Position numbers and translations under genes: made by a program. Below, piece after piece: positions 33,321 to 44,037 of a stretch of DNA of 64,000 bases. The number at the start of each line of letters is the position of its first letter. Positions within the stretch are counted from its first letter, which is position 1. Source of the DNA: Bactrocera neohumeralis (taxonomy: Eukaryota; Arthropoda; Insecta; Diptera; Tephritidae); contig NW_026089624.1 in NCBI RefSeq assembly GCF_024586455.1, positions 4,927,341 to 4,991,340 of the forward strand, read 5' to 3'. The notes below the pieces were generated by a model. That model was not told where the DNA came from, ran no database searches, and worked only from the letters and a program-made list of their open reading frames with translations.

Positions 33321-33359
33321 GATCAACCCACGCTACAGAAGACCCTTTAAGGGTGTGTT

Positions 33360-33590
33360 GTGTCTGGCAAATATGCCAGCAATGTATGTCCTCCTCCTTC
33401 TGCAACTAGCACATTATGCCAATCTGAAGATGACTTAAAGTCAATTAATTCGGTGGTCCAAAAATTTTGGGCTGACCGTAAGTTATTCGGTCACTCTTAT
33501 GAAACCGCACTTCGGCGGTTTCAGACCCTGGAGAGAAGAACGTTAAAAGATCCAGAACTTCGTAAACTGTATCTGGACTTTATGAATGAA
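33360..33590 (+). pseudogene. Bel/Pao copy 2 protease-RT junction, cut by Helitron
   Basis: The frame reads VSGKYASN, then QKFWADRKLFGHSYETALRR and ELRKLYLDFMNE, the RT N-terminal extension of Pao elements. The codon GAA at 33588-33590 is the last before the Helitron end. The next Bel/Pao codon is TTG at 42157, and the phase is preserved. Confidence 0.8.
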
Positions 33591-33684
33591 CTAGCTGTGC
33601 CCGCGACTTCGCACGCGTGGAATTGTGATTTTGGGCTTCGTCTTTTTCTTCGTCGCATCAATTTCTGTTATCAGAGAACTTCTG

Positions 33685-34930
33685 CGTAAATTATATTTTT
33701 TGTTTTATTTTCTGGTGGCAGAAGAACATATTGATTTTCTCCGCAACCTGATCTTGACAACGCGACATATAATTGGCCATGTGAAAAGCAGTCTTGGCGT
33801 AAATCGATCCCCACGTGTTTAAATGTTTGCCCCTACGATTTATTAATTGTAACGGCGAAGATAGCTTAAGGGGAAATTGAATTATTTTAAAATTAAAAGG
33901 TATATCATTCGGGATCATCGGGATGCGAGGTAAAGTACTGTTTGACCAACTGCTGGACCAGTCAAAACCATTGCAACGATCACGTTATTGCGAGAAATTT
34001 GACTTGAAGTCGGGTCCCGTTGCATAAATTAGGTGGTTTCAGATTTCTAAGTAAAATTATTGGGCGCCTATTTTTAGCTTAAGGGAATGTGGAGGAAGGC
34101 CACTTGGGTTCAAGGAATTTAGAAACTCCTGTGGGTAAGGGACCACATCTTCTTGATCCATAGATGTGTATGTGACTGTATTTCTTCAAGTTTATTTAAA
34201 ATTATGTCATTAATTTCGTCCACGCTACTGTTTCTCGCCGCCAATATTGCCCTTTGACACATCCATTGGTGATCTTTATTTTCTATTTCGCTGATGTCAG
34301 GGTAAACTTTTGATATTAAATCCTCAATGTTACCTACTCTTACTCCTAAATCGCGGTCAATTTCAATTTTATTTTGAAAATGAGGTATTTTCCCGTCTCT
34401 TACTAAAAGTAATTTTGAAGGAAAAGTTTTACTACCTCCCCCCAAATGGGCTCTCATATTTGTCGATAATTTTAAAATATTTACAAACTTCCATAATGTA
34501 GAACTTTTAAGGCAAGACTTTACAATGTTTCTCTAGTTCCCTTACTATTACGGGTACAGTTTGTCGAAAGTCCCCAGCAAACATAACAGTAATCCAGCCC
34601 ATGATTTTATCACAGCTTCTAAGATCTCTGTTCTGTCTAGAGCTTCTACGTGAGCTCTATGGATCATGGTACATTCGTCCCAGATTATTAAACTGACATC
34701 TTGTAAAACTTTTCCCAAAGGGGCATTTTACGTATAGAGCACACTCTATCTTTCTCTAAAGAAACAGTTACGGGCAGTTTAAAAGTGGAATGAGCTGTGC
34801 GTCCACCTGCTAATAAAGTTGCAGCGATACCTAACGACGCTACTGCTAAGGCTAGCTGTCCCTGAGACCTTACTTTTGTTAATATAAGATTAGTAATGAA
34901 GGTCTTGCCGGTCCCACCGGGAGCATTCAA
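33685..34930 (-). pseudogene. Helitron PIF1-type helicase domain
   Basis: Walker A PGGTGKTF is at about 34898-34921 (GGTGKT at 34901-34918). The Walker B-like LIIWDECTMIHRAH is at about 34640-34685 in another phase, then a middle domain (34457-34119), and the C-terminal LRQDCFSHGQLYVALSR signature at about 33730-33800. The domains are in order, but at least three frame changes separate them. In the family this helicase unwinds the strand during rolling-circle transfer. Confidence 0.85.
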
Positions 34931-36117
34931 AAAAAAAATCGTCCTTCATTGAAACGAACACTTTGCAGAACACCATTATACGCTGTCACCTGGTCATTAA
35001 CTAATCTTGGTTCATTTTGAATAATATACTCATTTAATTCATTTATATCATATGGTTTTCGCAATGCTATTAATTCTTTTTGATGCAGGAAGCCCAAAAT
35101 CAGTTAGGGATTTGTCGCAAATCTCATGAATTTTATCTTCAATTATGATTAGTCCATCATTGTATTCATCATCATTATATGCTAATGTCATATCCTGATT
35201 CTCATTACGCAGTCTGTTTAATATATCTTCATATAAGCATTACGAAATTTATTCCATAACTCTATGGGGTCAGATGGTTGGCAAAATATAAGGATGATGG
35301 TAAATAATTCCCCTAATTTTGTAACTGACTCGGATATGACAGCATCGGACATGGTATTTTGCCAATGTTCATCTCCCTCCAGTACACCTAATTCCTTGCA
35401 AGCGCCTTGATAAGTTTGGAAAATAACACCATTCACGGTCCTTAGATGTTCAAATGACACTGGACCGCGAACATATTGCAGTAACATCCTTAAATAAAAA
35501 CATTCAGTTTGAGTTGCATGAATGTTGTAAACACGGGCTAAAGTTGTGTCTCTTTTTACAACGGGATATCCTTCGACATCTTTCCCACGGTTTCTTCTAG
35601 AAAATGAATTTCTTTGCCACACGTAATACTGAGGAACTTCGTGATATAAAAGGGTTTTTGCAAAATCGTCGCTTCTGCAGAGATCAAACGCTGTAAAAGT
35701 CGATTGATAAAACTCTACGTTAATGTGTGCATTGAAAATTCGTGATAGCACTGGATTATATGAAACCACCCACCGATTATCCACGCTCATTTCTGTACCT
35801 TTGACACGAATTACTGCTGTGTTTCCACCATTATCTGGAGACCTGCGCCTGTAGGTTGGGTAACCGTCATCCCCGGTTTGTGTTTCCGAAATAAAATGTT
35901 TAGGGTACTTTTTAGAACAAACGTTTTCTTTCATACATGGCGACGCAGGATTATGAAATCCATCATAATCATATTTTTTATAACAATATTATGAAGAATT
36001 GGATCTTGTTGTTTGTCCGGTATTTCAGCCGATATTACTTCATCTATAGAATCTGGTTGTACTTTGTTAGCCAGCCACAATAAATGTGGGCGTGAGGTAA
36101 ACCTCTTTTTTGCCATT
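34931..36117 (-). pseudogene. Helitron Rep (HUH) C-terminal part and Rep-helicase linker
   Basis: The two-histidine HUH motif is seen as WQKRGLPHAHI in one minus phase (H-A-H codons at 36086-36094), followed by a phase change. 35934-35218 is open for 238 codons and includes YPTYRRRSPDNGG, VDNRWVVSYNP and FNAHINVEF, standard Rep-helicase linker blocks. Frames break near 36110 and 35930. Confidence 0.85.
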
Positions 36118-36420
36118 CTACGCCGTAAACAAAGGCTTTCGATAGTCCAAAAATATATATGTATATATCGTCAGTAGGTCTAACATTTTCTTGAGTTTTA
36201 AATGAAATACTCTAGAAACCAAATCATGTCTGTCGTAAGAATGTTGATTAGGTAATAACTCAATTTTTATTTCCGGCCATCCTGAGTTACATGTAAATGT
36301 AATGAAGAGATCAAGTCTTCCAAATTTCTTGACATATGTCATGCCATCTTGACTTTTTTCATTCATTAATCTGGGGGATCCTGTAAATGACGACGGCAGT
36401 ATAACTTGCTGGCCAATATT
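36118..36420 (-). pseudogene. Helitron_like_N segment downstream of the LINE
   Basis: The minus strand reads LPSSFTGSPRLMNEKSQDGM and GRLDLFITFTCNSGWPEI, the conserved start of the Helitron Rep domain. The frame is interrupted at 36420 by the 3' end of RTE copy C and continues in the Helitron piece ending at 39670. Confidence 0.85.
36414..36420. repeat. Target site duplication of RTE copy C, left
   Basis: CAATATT directly precedes the LINE 3' tail (minus orientation) and is repeated at 39670-39676 after the LINE 5' end. It could be extended by one C. Confidence 0.8.
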
Positions 36421-36450
36421 CTTCTTCTTCTTAATTGGCGTAGACACCGC

Positions 36451-37443
36451 TTACGCGATTATAGCCGAGTTAACAACAGCGCGCCAGTCGTTTCTTCTTT
36501 TCGCTACGTGGCGCCAATTGGATATTCCAAGCGTAGCCAGGTCCTTCTCCACTTGGTCCTTCCAACGGAGTGGAGGTCTTCTTCTTCCTCTGCTTCCCCC
36601 GGCAGGTACAGCGTCGAATACTTTCAGAGCTGGAGTGTTTTCGTCCATTCTGATAACATGACCTAGCCAGCGTAGCCGCTGTCTTTTAATTCGCTGAACT
36701 ATGTCAGTGTCATCGTATATCTCGTACAGCTCATCGTTCCATCGAATGCGATATTCGCCGTGGCCAACGCGCAAAGGACCATAAATCTTTCGCAGAACTT
36801 TTCTCTCGAAAACTCGCAACGTCGACTCATCAGTTGTTGACATCGTCCAAGCCTCTGCGCAATATAGCAGGACGGGAATTATGAGTGACTTATAGAGTTT
36901 GGTTTTTGTTTGTCGAGAGAGGACTTTGTTTCTCAATTGCGTACTCAGTCCGAAGTAGCACCTGTTGGCAAGAGTTATCCTGCGTTGGATTTCAAGGCTG
37001 ACATTGTTGGTGGTGATTAGGCTGGTTCCAAGATAGACGAAATTATCTACAACTTCAAAGTTATGACTGTCAACAGTGACGTGAGTGCCAAGTCGCGAGT
37101 GTGACGACTGTTTATTTGATGACAGGAGATATTTCGTCTTGCCCTCGTTCACTGCCAGACCCATTTCTTTTGCTACCTTGTCCAGTCTGGAGAAAGCAGA
37201 ACTAACGGCGTGGGTGTTGAGGTCGATGATATCAATATCATGAGCATACGCCAGCAGCTGCACACTCTTATAGAAGATGGTACCTTCTCTATTTAGTTCT
37301 GCAGCTCGAACTATTTTCTCCAGAAGCAGGTTGAAGAAGTCGAACGATAGAGTGTCGCCTTGTCTGAAACCTCGTTTGGTATCGAACGGCTCGGAGAGGT
37401 CCTTCCCGATCCTGGCGGAGCTTTTCGTGTTGCTCAACGTCAT
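36451..37443 (-). pseudogene. RTE copy C RT palm to C-terminus, 330 codons open
   Basis: Minus strand: FDTKRGFRQGDTLSFDFFN, then AYAHDIDIID (the first catalytic Asp of YADD changed to His), LLYCAEAWTM, RVGHGEYRIRWNDELYE, RLRWLGHVIRMDENTPALK and GRRRPPLRWKDQVEKDL. The frame is continuous to its stop at 36451. Upstream RT is in other phases (37816-37445, with CGFRPGKSTTDQIF). The His change alone would be expected to abolish polymerase activity. Confidence 0.85.
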
Positions 37444-37444
37444 T

Positions 37445-38313
37445 TTACACAGTCGTATTAGTTTGCGGGGATACCAAATTCAGACATCGCGGCATAAAGG
37501 CAGCTCCTTTTCGTGCTGTCGAAAGCAGCTTTGAAATCGACGAAGAGGTGGTGTGTGTCGATTCTTCTTCACGGGTCTTTTCCAAGATTTGGCGCATGGT
37601 GAATATCTGGTCGGTTGTTGATTTTCCAGGTCTAAAGCCACACTGATAAGGTCCATTCAGTTTTTTGACGGTGGGCTTTAATCTTTCACACAATACGCTC
37701 GATATAACCTTATAAGCGATGTTGAGGAGGCTTATCCTACGGTAGTTGGCACAGACTGTGGGGTCTCCCTGTAAGTGGATTAAGCAGAGCACACCTAAAT
37801 TCCAATCGTTGGGCATGTTTTCATCCGACCATATTTTACAAAAATATGGTCGAATATTTTACAAAAAAACTGATGCATGCTCCCTATCAGTTCTTCGCAG
37901 ATTTGTTTGAATAGCTCGGCCTGCAATCCGTCGGCCCCTGCCGCTTTGTTGTTCTTCAGGCGGGCAATTGCTTTTCGAACTCCTTCATGGTCTGGTAATG
38001 GAACGTCTGCTCCACCGTCATCGATTGGGGAATCGGGTTCGCCTTCTCCTGGTGTTGTGCACTCACTGCCATTCAGCAGGCTGGAGAAGTGATCCCTCCA
38101 TAATTTAAGTATGCTCTGGGCATCGGTGACTAGATCACCTTTGGGAGTTCTACAAAAGTATGCTCCGGTTTTGAAACCTTCTGTAAGCCGACGCATTTTT
38201 TCGTAGAATTTTCGAGCATTACCCCTGTCGGCCAGCTTATCAAGCTCTTCGTACTCACGCATTTCGGCCTCCTTCTTTTTGTGTCTACAAATACGTCTCG
38301 CTTCCCTCTTCAA
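37445..38313 (-). pseudogene. RTE copy C linker and RT fingers
   Basis: 38313-37795 reads KREARRICRHKKKEAEM, LADRGNARKFYEKMRRL and AAGADGLQAELFKQICEE; 37816-37445 reads ANYRRISLLNIAYKVISSVL and CGFRPGKSTTDQIF. A ~30-bp duplication (CGACCATATTTTACAAAA-type text) at 37826-37866 shifts the frame between them. Confidence 0.85.
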
Positions 38314-38501
38314 CTCTCGCTATCTATCCCATCCCGCACGTGTAGTGGTCGATCGTAACGTTGCGGAGTGGGCAGCCTGCATTCTCTCCGCTGCGAGACG
38401 ACACTCCTCGTCTTACCAGCTGTTCTTTTGCTTTTTCCGAAAACCAATGGTTTCGGTTGCAGCTGTACGTAAGGAGTTTGAAATGCCGTCCCACAGTTCC
38501 C

Positions 38502-39419
38502 TTATACCGAGTTGTTGACGAGTGCTCTCAGAGAGCAGAAGTGCAAGCAGTGTAGAGAATCGTTCGGCTGTCTGTTGTGATTGAAGCTTCTCGACGTCGA
38601 ACCTTCCTTGTGTTTGTTGGCGTGCGTTTTTTGCTGCACAGAGGCGGGTGCGAATCTTAGCTGCAACAAGATAGTGGTTCGAGTCGATGTTAGGACCTCA
38701 GAGCGCACGCACATCTAAAACACTGGAGACGTTTCTTCCGTCTATCACAACATGATAGATCTGGTTGGTAGTTTTTCGATCCGGAGACAGCCAGGTAGCT
38801 TGATGAATCTTTCTATGCTGGAATCTGGTACTACAGATAACCATCTTTCGGGCCCCGGCGAAGTCGATCAGCCTCAACCCATTTGGGGATGTTTCATCGT
38901 AGAGGCTGAATTTACCGACCGTAGTGCCAAAGATACCTTCTTTGCCCACCCTGGCGTTAAAATCGCCAAGCACGATTTTGACATCGTGGCGGGGGCAGCT
39001 CTCATAAGTGCGCTCCAAGCACTCATAAAAGACATCTTTGGTCACATCGTCCTTCTCTGCCGTCGGGGCGTGGTCGCAAATCAGCGATATGTTGAAGAAC
39101 CTCGCTTTGATGCGGATTGTGGCTAGACGTTCATTCACCGGAGTGAATGATAGTACTCGACGACGAAGTCTCTCTCCCACCACGAATCCCACACCAAACT
39201 TGCGCTCCTTTGTATGGCCACTGTAGTAAATGCCACAAGGACGGCGGTGATGTCAGCCTTTATTTTCACGAGGACATCAACCAGCTGGGCAGCGGCACCT
39301 TTCCAATTAAGGGACCGGACATTCCAGGTGCATGCCCTTAAATCGTAGTCTTTATTTCGTTTGGCGTGGTGGTCAGCAAAAGGGGAGTCTCTCATCCGAG
39401 GCTGGTTGTTACTATTCAT
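38502..39419 (-). pseudogene. RTE copy C endonuclease
   Basis: 39419-39135 has RACTWNVRSLNWKGAAAQLV and KIKADITAV, then a ~40-bp deletion removes the QEMRWTG catalytic-Glu block. 39192-38698 has NERLATIRIKARFFNISLIC, LGDFNARVGKEGIFG and FQHRKIHQATWLSPD. 38714-38502 is a phase-shifted end. In the clade this nicks the target DNA to prime reverse transcription. Confidence 0.8.
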
Positions 39420-39669
39420 TGGAGTGTTTTTTTACGTGGCAGGTCCTAAACCCAGCGCACAACCCTCCGGAGGGGATGTTTCGCCTTCTCACTTTAGCTC
39501 GCCTTCAAACGGATGTTCCTAGGCTACCCAGAGGATACTTGGTCCAAGACCGGAAGTCGTGAGCTGCTTGAGTCATGTGTAAAATAATCGTTTCTGGTCA
39601 CTCCAAAGTGAATGGCGAACAGAGAACTTTCCTCACTTGCGTGAACTTCTACACATGACTCCATCCTCC

Positions 39670-40445
39670 CAATATTAGAAGCGTTTATATTCCCATAATT
39701 TACGACGGCATCTCTTAAATGAATGTATTCTTCTGCTCCCAATTTTCTTTGATTTCATTTGATGAAGTCAAGCCTCTCTGAAATCATTTTTGAAGCCATG
39801 TCAACACAATATTGGTTGAATAATCCTTTGAAATAATTTATGCTGTTAAAGTCATTTATTCTCACCATGAGTCTCATGAGTCTAAATGCTTACTGTTTTA
39901 GTTCTAGCAGTAGTATCCTGCTGTGGAATATTAATACAGTATCCTTCGTTTCCAAAGGGAAATAGTAAGGGATATTGAAGCGGGTCATAAGATCTATGAA
40001 TTTCAGAAACTCGTTGAAGTCGACCATCTCTCTCACTCAACACAATATCTCGGGGACCTTTGTCTTCGTCGATGAAAAGAACAGCTACCTCATCTACTAC
40101 CGGCGCATTATACCGACCTCGGTGCTCGTTGGGCGGTTTCACATCAGCATGTTTTAAATCATTGGGCGTTCTATTTTCCAGATTGTACTTAAAACTTTTA
40201 ATATACGTATTATGATCGTGAAGATATGTTTGGAGAACGTCGATAAGATCGATTTGCAAGCTAGGGTTTAAATTTGAGCGCAAGGATATCTGATCTGCAT
40301 TGGAAACAAAATATATATGCAAAAATTCGGGTTGTGCCCTTTCAGCTGGAAGTAGGTCACCGATCAAATGATAAACTTGCCCTTGGACTTTAAAAGTGGG
40401 CATAAAGTTTCCCTCACGAATTTCTTTGGCACCAAATGAAGTCAT
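39670..40445 (-). pseudogene. Helitron N-terminal region upstream of the LINE
   Basis: 40445-39882 is open for 187 codons with FKVQGQVYHLIGDLLPAERA, FLHIYFVSN, YNAPVVDEVAVLFID and SYDPLQYPLLFPFGNEGY, all standard Helitron N-domain text. 39742-39677 continues in another phase with GAEEYIHLRDAVVNYGNIN up to the LINE. The target duplication begins at 39676. Confidence 0.85.
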
Positions 40446-40452
40446 CTAGACA

Positions 40453-40644
40453 TCATAGTGTATTATATTGTCTTGAGCGATTTAAGAAATGCTTTGATGA
40501 TGGATGTAAGCCTGATATCAGTTCTTTTAAAACTGATGTAGGTTGCGGAACTATAGGTATATTTACTTTGCCACCATTACAACACAGTCCAGGAGCTTCC
40601 GCTGTCCATTTTTTAGCTTGGCATAAGTTGCAAATTTTATCCAT
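40453..40644 (-). pseudogene. Helitron N-terminal zinc motif
   Basis: The minus strand reads ICNLCQAKKWTAEAPGLCCN with GKVNIPIV after it: a C-x2-C ... C-C pattern that precedes the Rep domain in insect Helitrons. A frame change at about 40445 separates it from the next piece. Confidence 0.75.
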
Positions 40645-40664
40645 TCTACCAATATCAATATCAT

Positions 40665-41155
40665 TTAGCTCAGTATAGTCAAGGGTGCATCATAAATAAA
40701 CGCAGCATTCAATAAATTACTGCAGTGAACTCGCTGCCTGCGAGCTTTATTCCTTGCTGATCGGCCATTTTGCTGTGCTAATCGATGTGATCGTTCAGCG
40801 CTTGATTCCCGATTGCGGCCAGCCAAAGTTCGGAAATTCTGTGAGGCCAAACGTTGAGAACGTTCAGCGCTTGATTCCCGATTGCGGCTAGCCAAAGTTC
40901 GGGAATTCTGTGAGGCCAACGTTGAGATCGTTCAGCGCTTGATTCCCGTTGCCGGTTCGCCAAAGTTCGGAAATTTTGTGAGGCGAGACGCTGCGAGCGT
41001 TCAACGCTCGATTCCCTAGCACGGTTTTGTTCACTGATTGCTCGTTGAGTACCCAACCTGTGCATATTCTCATCCTCAGTTTCATTGCTGCGCAAAACTC
41101 GCAGCCGCTTTGCAGTAGCAGCCTGCCGAGAAAGCTGAGTTCTTTTTCTAGGCAT
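40665..41155 (-). pseudogene. Helitron N-terminus with repeated SAERSQRLASQNFRTLA units
   Basis: The start MPRKRTQLSRQAATAKRLRV at 41155 is basic. About three and a half tandem units of 67-69 bp follow (near 40790, 40861, 40928 and 40996), encoding RESSAERSQRLASQNFRTLA. One unit is short by one or two bases, so the reading phase changes within the array. The repeats are typical of the poorly conserved start of insect RepHel proteins. Confidence 0.75.
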
Positions 41156-42156
41156 TATAGTGACAAAGAAAGAACGTAAAAAATGAGTAAAAAGAATGAA
41201 GAAAAAAGAAATGTAAGATTAATAATCAGGAACCTAATTATTTTTACCTGCACTTGGTATTTATGTAAACTGAATATTATGTCAAAAGGATTACCATAAA
41301 ACGAAAATAAGGTAAACTAACCTATTTATTTAATTAATAATCTACTTGAAAACAAAAAAAGGATTAATTACTGTGAAACTATTAGAAACAAAGTAGTATA
41401 CAAAGACAAAAAATATCTACTATATAGAAAACAACTACAAAATGAAAATGTGTTTAAAAAGTGTTATTACGATGATAATATATCGCAAAAACAAATTAGC
41501 GCTGCGATCGACCGTTCAGTACGGAGCCGACCGCGCGAGTGAGCCGCATGGCATCTCGTAGAGCTAAACCCCCCTTCGGCGCGCCTGCAAACACCACTTC
41601 TCGCCCGCCGGCCAGCGCAGCGCAGAGTGCGAGTTGATTTTGTTTCGGAGTTATTTATTTGTAATATTATCTTTTCAGTTGTTCGTTGAAATTAAGTGTC
41701 GTCAAAGACAATTTTATTCAGAATTAAATACTCTTAACCAACAACACATTTATTTGGATAAAGATTAATATTATTATGTTAATACAACTCTAACAAATAA
41801 TTTCGACCAAATTAGTTATCACAAAAACGGTACTCACGGACTTTTTTTAGATCGTTGAAAGAGAAATAATTCTTTCATACATAACTTTTGTGTATCTTGA
41901 ACCGCTTTCGCAGCGCAAGGAACGGAAGCTCTTAAAGATAAATAATTTTCCCCGTTTTTTACACATTTACCACTGTTTCTTCGTTCCTATTCGCAGCGTG
42001 ATGCTATTTAGCCTATAGCCTTCCTCGATAAATGGACTATCCAACACAAAAAGAATTATTCAATTCGAAACAGTAGTTTCGGAGATTAGCGCGTTCAAAC
42101 AAACAAAGAAACAAACAAACTCTTCAGCTTTATAATATTAGTATAGGTATATAGCA
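41156..42156 (-). other. 5' non-coding region of the Helitron
   Basis: It is 1 kb without domains. A CpG- and GC-rich block at about 41500-41635 contrasts strongly with the AT-rich surroundings and could hold promoter elements of the Helitron. The extreme end carries TTTGTTTGTTTC repeats on the minus strand, then the terminus. Confidence 0.55.
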
Positions 42157-43220
42157 TTGGGTCACATGAGTCCAACGAACAATAAGATCCTGAAAGAGCC
42201 ACACTACTTCATTCCGCATCAATGCGTTTTAAGGCCCGAGAACACAACAATCAAATTTCGTGTTGTCTTTGATGCTTCGAGTCCGTCTTCAACTCAAATA
42301 GCGTTGAATGAACTTTTGATGGTAGGTCCAACCATTAAAGAAGAGTTATACTCTACTCTTCTGCGTTTTCGCCTACATAACTATGCACTAACAGCGGACA
42401 TTACTAAAATGTATCGTCAAATAATTATGCATGAAAATTACAGAAATTGTCAACTTATTGTGTGGAGAGAGCATCCTTCAGAGCAAATACGAATTTTTCG
42501 TCTTAACACCGTAACATACGGCACTGCGCCTGCTCCATTTCTCGCAACACGGTACTTACAAATGCTCAGCGACGCTAATACAACTAAATATCCACTCCGT
42601 TTGGTTCGGCCATTACAAGAGACTTTTATGTCGATGACTTATTGACAGGATCTGAAAATTTTGAGTCTCTAGGGCTTATAAGAAGTGAAGTATTTAAAAT
42701 ATTAAACTCGGCCGGATTCACCTTAACGAAGTGGTTTTCGAACCACCCTAAATTTTTCGATAGTGATTGCACTGAAAAGTCATTAAGCTTCAATGACAAA
42801 AATTCAACTAAAACACTAGGAATCCATTGGTTGCCGAAAAAGGATTTATTTCGATTTGTTTCGGATGTCAACTTTAATGACCTGCGAGCCACTAAACGGA
42901 ACATATTGTTAGTCTCCTCTTGCCTTTTCGATCCTCTTGGATTATTAGCCCCACCAGTTACCATAGCAAAAATCTTATTGCAAGAGCTTTGGATTCAAAA
43001 ACTAGATTGGAATGAGTCGATTTTATTGCGCCTTCAAACTAGCTAGCAGAATTTCAAAGCCAACCCACTGCAGCTCTCGTCAATTAGCATTCCCCGGTAT
43101 GTAAACCTAGAGTCGACTGCTATATGCGAAATCTATGGCTTCTGCGACGCTTCAATAAGAGCCAACTTTATGGCCAATTAACATTCACTTCCAGCTCTGC
43201 CCAGAAAACGAAGCCTTAGA
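42157..43220 (+). pseudogene. Bel/Pao copy 2, RT and RNase H start (continuation)
   Basis: It begins LGHMSPTNN at the Helitron edge, then FRVVFDASSPSSTQIALNEL, ADITKMYRQIIM and TYGTAPAPFLATRYLQ. A frameshift at about 42620 is followed by the catalytic YVDDLLTGSEN, then KTLGIHWLPKKD, DPLGLLAPPVTIAKILLQEL. After a stop near 43046 comes ICEIYGFCDASIRA. It is cut at 43220 by RTE copy F. It belongs with 31235-33590. Confidence 0.85.
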
Positions 43221-43312
43221 GAGGACGGAGTCATGTGAAGAAGTTCACGTAAGTGAGGAAAGTTCTCTGATCGCCATTCACTTGGGAGTGGCCAGAAACG
43301 ATTCTTTTACAC

Positions 43313-43717
43313 ATGGCTCAAGCAGCTCACGACTTTCGGTCTTTGACCAAGTACGATATTAGGGCATGCACCTGGAATGTCCGGTCCCTTAATTGGAAAG
43401 GTGCCGCTGCCCAGCTGGTTGATGTCCTCGTAAAAATAAAGGCTGACATCACCGCCATCCAAGAAATGCGATGGACGGGACAAGGACAGACACGAGTAGG
43501 TCCTTGTGGCATTTACTACAGTGGCCATATAAAGGAGCGCAAGTTTGGTGTGGGATTCGTGGTGGGAGAGAGACTCCGTCGTCGAGTACTATCATTCACT
43601 CCGGTGAATGAACGTCTGGCCACAACCCGCACCAAAGCGAGGTTCTTCAACATATCGCTTATTTGCGCCCACGCCCCGACGGAAGAGAAGGATGATGTGT
43701 CAAAGGTAGGTAGGTAA
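43313..43717 (+). pseudogene. RTE copy F endonuclease N-terminal half
   Basis: It reads RACTWNVRSLNWKGAAAQLV, AIQEMRWTGQGQTRVGPCGI (catalytic Glu present), VNERLATTRTKARFFN and APTEEKDDVSK, then stops in filler DNA. The LGDFNAR and SDH blocks are missing or scrambled downstream. Confidence 0.8.
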
Positions 43718-44037
43718 ATTAAGAGTCCACGACGAAACATCCCCAAATGGGTTGAGGCTGATCGACTTCGCGGGGCCTGAAACGTCTCCAGTGTTCTTGA
43801 CGCGCGTACGCTGCGAGGTCCTAACATCGACTCCGACAACTATCTTGTTGCAGCCAAGATTCGCAGCCGCCTCTGTGCAGCAAAACACGCACGCCAACAA
43901 ACACCAGCCGACAGGGGTAATGCTCGAAAAATCTATGAAAAAATGCGGCGGTTAACAGAAGGTCTTAAGCCCGGAGCATACTCTTGTAGAACCCAAAGAG
44001 GTGACCTAGTGACCGATGCCAAGAGCATACTAAACTT

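Larger units (their letters stand above)
31235..33590 (+). mobile_element. Bel/Pao retrotransposon copy 2, 5' part (LTR, gag, protease, RT start)
   Basis: LTR, gag, zinc knuckle and protease tail lead into the first RT codons, ending at 33590 exactly at the CTAG end of a Helitron. The pol sequence continues, in phase, at 42157. The two pieces are thus one element split by the Helitron. Confidence 0.85.
36421..39669 (-). mobile_element. Full-length RTE-clade LINE, copy C (minus), nested in Helitron
   Basis: 3249 bp from a CTTCTTCTTCTT tail (plus strand, left) to the 5' end GACTCCATCCTCC (right), flanked by a 7-bp CAATATT duplication. It is the only copy here with both ends and a clean target duplication, so it defines the family: 5' UTR, endonuclease, linker, RT and a C-terminal RWLGH region, ending in a GAA-type tail. 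Small deletions and frameshifts interrupt it, and the RT box reads YAHD. Confidence 0.9.
33591..42156 (-). mobile_element. RepHel Helitron (minus) with nested RTE copy C
   Basis: The 3' terminus on the minus strand is CTAG at 33591-33594, preceded by a GC-rich CCACGCGTGCGAAGTCGCGG stretch. The 5' terminus is near 42156, reading TGCTATATACCTATAC followed by the typical insect Helitron text TAATATTATAAAGC. It lies between host A and T (AA|TT), as expected for Helitrons, with no target duplication. It encodes an N-terminal repeat region, zinc motif, HUH Rep domain and PIF1-type helicase. Without the 3.25-kb LINE it is about 5.3 kb. Frameshifts make it non-autonomous now. Confidence 0.9.

Noticed and set aside
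40778..41085. Repeats at 40.78-41.0 kb as a CRISPR array or satellite
   Set aside because: The units abut without spacers, encode the Helitron N-terminus and occur in a eukaryotic genome.
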